Below, piece by piece: positions 58,533 to 64,000 of a stretch of 64,000 nt of DNA (positions within the stretch are counted from its first letter, which is position 1; each line of letters opens with the position of its first letter). The stretch covers positions 17,760,307 to 17,824,306 of the forward strand of contig NC_026661.2 in the NCBI RefSeq assembly GCF_000004075.3, in the 5' to 3' direction. This DNA is from Cucumis sativus. Taxonomy: Eukaryota; Streptophyta; Magnoliopsida; Cucurbitales; Cucurbitaceae. Under the pieces are notes generated by a model. It had not been told where the DNA came from, did not search any database, and was given only the letters and a program-made list of their open reading frames with translations. The position numbers and the translations under genes are program-made.

Positions 58533-59858
58533 ATGGAGTCTCTTATTTTGATTCCACCAACTAAACACGTTTCCATCACAAACTCTTCTGTTTTTTCCTT
58601 CCCATTCATTTCCAGAAAGCGCGCCATCAAATTCCCACAATTTTGTCCACAGATTATCCATTGCAACGCCCGTTTGCATGCTCAAACAACTTCCAGGTCT
58701 TATATTCGGAATGGCCCACCGTATGGGGAGGAAGATGATGATCCCGAACTGGAGGTTGAAAGCCTCAGGGTCCCTGATGAGTGGTCGGTTCCTTCAAAGG
58801 CATTGGAGGTATTGCTTCTTCCTTCTGATTTTCGTTCGGTTTTTCTGTACCTGCTTGATTAGGCTGCTTGTCGAGCTTCATTTAATGATTTTAACGTAAT
58901 AATTGGTTTTATTTTTATTATTATTATTTTTTTTTTTGTTGACGATGGTGCATTCTTGATGTTTTTGAATGATGAATGTGATGCGATGACATTGTTATCT
59001 TCATGAAAACTAATTACAAATTAGACAATGTTTTTGTGAACACAAATTTGGACGGTCTCTAGAGTACGGTAGGCATGACTTTTGATGTATTCTTCGAAAA
59101 GAAAATGGTGTAGCACTAGATGTTAAATGGATTGAGCTGGGAAATATTTTCAAGTTAGTATCAATAATATTAGGCTTTGAAGTCAAATCTGTGAAGGATG
59201 CCACCATTTTACAGCTGTTTTGATGATCCAAGACAATTTTAACCTTTCTTTTCGAGCAATTTACGTGAAGGAGATTGGAAATCCTTGAAATCAGTCTTGG
59301 AATGTCCTATTAGATATGCTGGTGTCTTCGATATAACGATTTAGAATCAAATCTACTTGTCTAATTAGCTTGTGGAAGCTCTTCTAGATGTGTATAGGAA
59401 ATTTATAGCAACAATAAGTTTGAGCGATCCAATTTTACTGTCTAGTGTAGCTATTTTCACTAATCCAGCATAATGGCTGTCCAGTTAATGGTTAAATTTT
59501 TCTTTTTAATATATATGTTTTCTGAAAATTTAGTTTCAGTTAAGTGTGCGCATCAATCTTTCCTCTATGACCAATCAGTTGAGGTATTTTTTTTCAGGAA
59601 TCAGAGTGGCTTAGGGTTACTTTGCACAAATGGTTAGATGAAGAGTACTGTCCAGAGGAAACTAATGTAGATATAAGCAAGGTTGCTGCAAAGTCATACT
59701 ACAATTCTTTGTTAAAGAAGACGACCGACCTAGGCGAAATTTTGTTGAATATGGCAAGAGAATTGGAATCTATTTCCTATAAGGAAAGTTTTCATGGAGC
59801 ATTCTCTTCTGCCAATGCAGCAGTGAACTTAATTGCACAAAGAATAGAACTGTCTTAA
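58533..59858 (+). CDS. Putative plastid-targeted conserved plant protein (2 exons, 178 aa)
   Basis: Exons 58533-58808 and 59598-59858 join at phase 0 (...VPSKALE|ESEWLRVTL...) to give 178 codons plus stop. The first ~55 residues are rich in Ser, Thr, Phe, Lys and Arg and have almost no acidic residues, like a chloroplast transit peptide. An acidic linker follows (GEEDDDPELEVE, about 67-78) and then a compact helical domain with EWLRVTLHKWLDEEYCPE, KVAAKSYYNSLL, LGEILLNMARELESI and FSSANAAVNLIAQRI. The last part looks well conserved in style, and I believe it is a plant-wide family, but I cannot name it. No known catalytic motif is visible. Start is the first ATG of the exon. Function unknown. 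Confidence 0.75.
58809..59597 (+). other. Intron of the 178-aa gene
   Basis: A 789-bp intron, GT...AG, with an ATT/T-rich run at 58911-58938. No inserted element was recognised. Confidence 0.6.
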
Positions 59859-60389
59859 CTGTATCAACCACTTCAATTTTGAAAGTAACTAACTAATTTG
59901 TCTCTTTTACTTTATTTTCTTACTAGTAACTCATTTATGGTCAGACCTATATTTCTGGACAAACAATTCATGTATTGCTTTATTTCTTCAATGTCAACGC
60001 AACTTTCTTTGACTAAGTATGGATGTTCCACGCACCAGATCTTGCACCACTCCTCTTGGAAGGTTTGCTATAAGTAAAAGTAGAGCTTCTTCTATTGCAT
60101 TTATGTTGATCTGGATTAAATAAAAATTTGATCGAAATGTAATTGGGCATGGTTGATTTTTGAACTGTGTGTGTGTTTTTTTTTTCCATTTTATAGTTGT
60201 TTGATCTCAAATTATGTCTGATAAAGGCAGCACTTCAAGGAGTGTTTTCAGGTTTGTGGGTCAAAGACAAAGCTATAACTATACAGGGAAGTGTTATGAA
60301 ATATAAGCTAGGGTGTCTATTTGGTTCTTAAATGATACTTGTATAGGTTTTCCAAGTCTTTTGGAAACGTGTACTACACGTTCTCAAAT

Positions 60390-60790
60390 TGGCAGGAGGA
60401 GGAAGACTTGGCCCTTTATTCTCTAGAGTTGTGAGGTTGCAGAGCTCCGTCTGGAATTACTTCTTTTAGATGTTTGGTTTCTTGCTGGCCCAACACAGGG
60501 ACACCAGTGCATGACAGGGAGTTTCTCCTCCATCCGCTCATGAGGGAGCGTTGCGTTCTTTGGGGGATTATAATGACAGAGTGTCTAGAGGTTTGGTGAG
60601 GGGTCCTAGTAATGCTTGGTCCCTTGTCATATCCCATGCTTCCTTCTAGACTTTGATTTCGAGGTCCTTTTGTAACTATTTTATAGGAACTATCTTGTAT
60701 GGTTGGAGCCCTTTGTTCTTTTTTTCGTATGTACTTCATTTTTTTTTCTTTTTCTCAATTAAAGTAGTTAATACTTTTGTAAATACAGCA
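60390..60790 (+). mobile_element. LINE 3' fragment downstream of the 178-aa gene
   Basis: Plus-strand frames read HPLMRERCVLWGII and then ISRSFCNYFIGTILYGWSPL, the characteristic C-terminal tail of plant LINE ORF2 proteins (SFCNYSLGNILLDWSPFL), followed by a T-rich 3' end. Several stops and frame changes show it is old. It is the best preserved of the LINE tails in the window. Confidence 0.82.
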
Positions 60791-62787
60791 GAAGACCTCT
60801 CATCCCTCTGGCCTTTTTTTCTCTAATGGAAGTATGCTCCTTATTTACTATATAGCTTCGGTTTTGAAATAATTTAAATAAAGACGGAAAATAAAGAACA
60901 AGAGCTGGAGCAAGCAAGTCAATTCTACATGCTACTCAAGCAAGTTTGAAGCAACGAGCTTAACAATCAATTTTGCATTCTACCTGTGCAAGTCTGGAGC
61001 GATTGCTGGACGAAAAATGGAGAATGATACAAGCTTAATGACTCAATGTGCAGGTATCAACGTTTTTACTGAGGGGTGGCTGGGGCAGTAGGTCGAGTTA
61101 TGAAGTCCAAAACTAATATATTAAAGTAGTATTAAGTGATTTACCACCAACTTTCTAAATGGTGGATTAAACATCCTGTTAAATGTACAATCAAGAATCA
61201 AAATTTAAGCTTGGTTCAGACATCTTTCAAAGTCCTTACTGACATTTTTTTTTTACTAAGAGACTGTTTAGAATGTGAATATTTTGATTATGTTTTCTGA
61301 TGTATGTTTGTTCTTCTATTTCTACTGGTGAGTTTGAGATATTGTCATCCCAAGTCCAACCCTTCTATATTTTGGTGGAATCTCTTTGGGTTAACGTTCT
61401 TACATCAAATTTTAGTATTTTTGGATTCATCGTTCATTTGATTATGATACCATATTATATAATTCATCTTAAAAGCAATGTACAATCCAAAAAGTCGTAT
61501 GTCCATGGTGGTATTTTTTGAAGTATAACAAAAATTGAAAATTGATAAAAAAAAAAAACATATTTAACTATTTTGTTACGACTAACGACACGAATACCTA
61601 TAGAAATGTAATAAAGATCTAACAATTGAAAATCAATATTAATGGTGAGTAAACGACAATATAGGTAGCTGAATCAATGACATTCTAAAGCTACATGCTT
61701 TGGTACCATCTTAAATCACCAACGGTCTAAAACATTTAAGCCAACGAGTGAAAGCAAATTTAATATAGTATCTAACTCACTATGGACAACAAATATTGTT
61801 CAAGAGTATTTGTACAAAATTTATCTATTCGTCAGATAAAATTTAAAAAACAAATAACAATATTTTGAAAACTATTTTTACACTTTCCAAATGTGACTTT
61901 GTTTTCTAAATCATTTATGGAAATTAGATAACAAACATATAAAACTAAAGTGAACATATCAGGTAAAAACTTATTTTTTAAATAATGAAAAACATATAGT
62001 TCATTTTTTTAAAAGAAAAACAATACGCTTTTGGTGTTTGAATTTTGGATAATCCATAAATTTCAAAACAACACACTTTTCATTCTTAAAATCTTGATTA
62101 TAATTTCATTTTAGTCCTTAGATTTAAAATATGTTATAATAAAATTTATTTTAATTTACTTCTATTTAAAAATACATCCAGTTTTAAATATAGTACAACA
62201 TATAATAAAATTTTGGATTCTATAAATTATAAACTTTGATAGACTCTTATTATTGTCTTGATAATTGATAGAAGCATATCGATGTCTATCAATATTTATC
62301 ATCGATAAAATTTGAAATTTTACTATATGTTTTAAATATTTTATCAAATTTCTCATTTTTTTACGACTCTCCATATATTCATAAGCCCATTTAATAGCAA
62401 ATTTGTTTTTCTAAAATAAAAAATTATTGTCATCAAAAGTTGGGTAAGAATTCATCGACTCTACCTAAAACGTATATAAATCATGTGAGAAGATGAAATT
62501 TGCTTATTTTTCTTGAAAAAAAAAAAAAAAAAAAATCAAAATGAATGAATAAAAATATTAACAAAATAGAGTAATTTTACGTTTAAGTTTTTCTTTTGGT
62601 AAATTGTGTTTCCCTCCATAAAAAAAGATTTAAACACATATTAAACAAAATTGACAACCGTTCCAAAAACTTCCCTCCATTTCATTTTCCCAAACTTCAT
62701 GCTCTTACCAAAAAGCATTTCAAAATGTGTTAATGTTCTCCGCAACCTCATTTGATTCTCATAAAGAAATCTTCACCAACGATCCCT
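60791..62787. other. Intergenic, AT-rich
   Basis: Between the LINE tail and the last gene. A hairpin-type element is at about 62160-62400, and a poly-A run of about 20 bases is at 62516-62536. The stretch 60880-61100 is slightly GC-richer but has no recognised coding. The last ~200 bases should be the promoter and leader of the final gene. Confidence 0.5.
62160..62400. mobile_element. AT-rich hairpin/MITE-like element
   Basis: A centre with GATAGAAGCATATCGATGTCTATCAATATTTATC is flanked by arms resembling those of the 26090-26352 element (AAATTTTGGATTC...AAACTTTGATAGAC and GAAATTTTACTATAT...). Boundaries are approximate. Confidence 0.45.
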
Positions 62788-64000
62788 ATGACACCCATTG
62801 CCAATATCAAAACTCGTCTCCTTCATCTCCATTCTCCATCTTCATCTTCCGTTTCTGGTAATCATCACTAATCTTCGATACGCTTAATTTTTCTAGCGTA
62901 ATCGATCGAAAAACGAATTATAAACTCACTGAATCGAATCGTTTTCCACCTGCATCATTTTTTAACGTGAAAGTTTCTTTCTGTTTTCATTGATTTTCGT
63001 TCCCTAGGTTCGAAATGTTTGCACGTTATTGGCTTAGTACTTAGTGGCGTTTTGTTTTCTTTGTGATGGTCTCAAAATTAGGTAATGATGATTCCGGTGG
63101 GAGTTTTGATGACTTTGAACTACTGCAAAATACATTGTCTTTTGAAGACAGTGTTGGATTTGATAACCGCGTCGTTCGTCTGGAGAGTCCTTTCGTTGAT
63201 ACTGAAATGGTGTACGGACTTGATGATTGTTCGGAGAACTTATGCATTCCTACTTTCGAGTATGAGGATGATGTTGTTCTTGATAGCGAGGATGAGGGAA
63301 TTAATGGGAGTCGAGTGATTAGAGTTTCTAGCTCCCTGTCTAGAAATGAAGCGGAACAAGAAGTTAAAAGTGATGCACAAGAAGAGAATATGGTATTGGA
63401 CTTCCACTCTTCTGATCACAAGCCATGCGATGCAGGTCCATACTCACTGCTTTAATTTCAAACATGACATTGTTAGACATTTTTTAAAGAATCAAGTCAT
63501 ATTTTGATATGTAATTACCAGTTCATACTTTTGAAACTTTGTTTTGGTCCGTTCATATACTTAAAAACATTCTTTTTGGTTAATGTACTCTCAAAATGTG
63601 TATTTTTATCTAATACGTTCGAAAAGTTGCCGTTTTAAAAGTACAGGGACAAAATACTAAAAGTAAACTTTTGAGTTAACCCTTTTTTAAACTCTGTTCA
63701 TTTTCTTTAATATTGATTTTGGTTGACTTGTCTATAAATTTGTATGAAGGGGAGCAAGTTTCTTCAAATTGTTTTAATGGGCTTGACATGGAGAAGGATT
63801 CATCTCAACTTTCGACAAGGTTAAGCTATTGCAGTTCTCAAGAACCCGGAGAGTCAACCCAAGTCAAAGCTATTGGCTTTGTTGATCATTTTGTAAAACT
63901 AAGTACTACAAATGTAAATCCTTCTCAAGGAATTGGCCAGAGAAAGGCTGCTAGAGTGCAATCACCTATTCTTTCAAGAATTAAGGGACCTCAAAGTTTG
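62788..64000 (+). CDS. 5' part of an unrecognised acidic Ser-rich protein (runs off the window)
   Basis: Exons 62788-62857, 63082-63435 and 63750 to beyond the window end join in one frame (phase 1 at both junctions). The product starts MTPIANIKTRLLHLHSPSSS, continues with an acidic stretch (NDDSGGSFDDFELLQNTLSF; FEYEDDVVLDSEDEG) and then a more basic, Ser-rich part (VDHFVKLSTTNVNPSQGIG; RKAARVQSPILSRIKGPQSL). There is no signal peptide, membrane segment or known domain in what is visible. The composition suggests a nuclear or regulatory protein, but that is only an impression. An ATG in intron 1 (63066) is in frame with exon 2 and could start a shorter product if intron 1 is not removed. The C-terminal part lies outside the window. 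Confidence 0.7.

Noticed and set aside
1-64000. CRISPR arrays, bacterial-style operons, rRNA and tRNA genes
   Set aside because: None found. The regular repeats present are eukaryotic tandem repeats, and the tRNA-like boxes belong to SINEs.

Overview
This is nuclear DNA from a flowering plant (eudicot). The genes are intron-rich with GT-AG splicing, the spacers are very AT-rich, and the products are plant-specific (chloroplast DEG2, a YUCCA flavin monooxygenase, a classical arabinogalactan protein, a TAXI/basic-7S-globulin-like protein). The repeat families (a tRNA-derived SINE, LINE 3' ends and an AT-rich hairpin element) look to me like those of Cucurbitaceae. That is recognition from memory, not a search result.

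Layout. 0.2-3.1 kb, plus strand: a seven-exon p31comet/MAD2L1BP-like spindle-checkpoint gene. 4.4-12.6 kb, plus strand: complete 12-exon XPD/ERCC2 (UVH6) TFIIH helicase, with LINE remnants in introns 4 and 7. 13.3-18.9 kb: one intact single-exon TAXI/EDGP-like gene (minus strand) flanked by two 3'-end fragments of itself, with a candidate non-autonomous Helitron between. 19.7-34 kb: tandem array of PhzF-like genes on the minus strand, with two intact six-exon copies and a third decayed copy that keeps only the last two exons. 34-43 kb: gene-poor AT-rich DNA with MITE-like elements and one small arabinogalactan protein gene. 43.2-47.9 kb, plus strand: four-exon YUCCA-like gene with a SINE in intron 1. 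49.1-56.9 kb, minus strand: 21-exon chloroplast protease DEG2. 58.5-59.9 kb, plus strand: two-exon putative plastid protein of unknown function. 60.4-60.8 kb: LINE 3' end. 62.8 kb to the window end, plus strand: first exons of an unrecognised acidic, serine-rich protein.

Apart from the tandem duplicates, the genes are functionally unrelated neighbours, as is usual in plant genomes. Exon boundaries were placed by hand from splice signals and remembered family sequences. For every complete multi-exon gene the exon lengths sum to a whole number of codons. I found no RNA gene, no CRISPR array, and nothing that amounts to a new biological system. The points most worth checking are the PhzF array (Gln at the expected catalytic Glu position, an extra codon at an exon border, a decayed third copy), the duplicated fragments around the TAXI-like gene, and several mobile elements with recognisable ends or target-site duplications.
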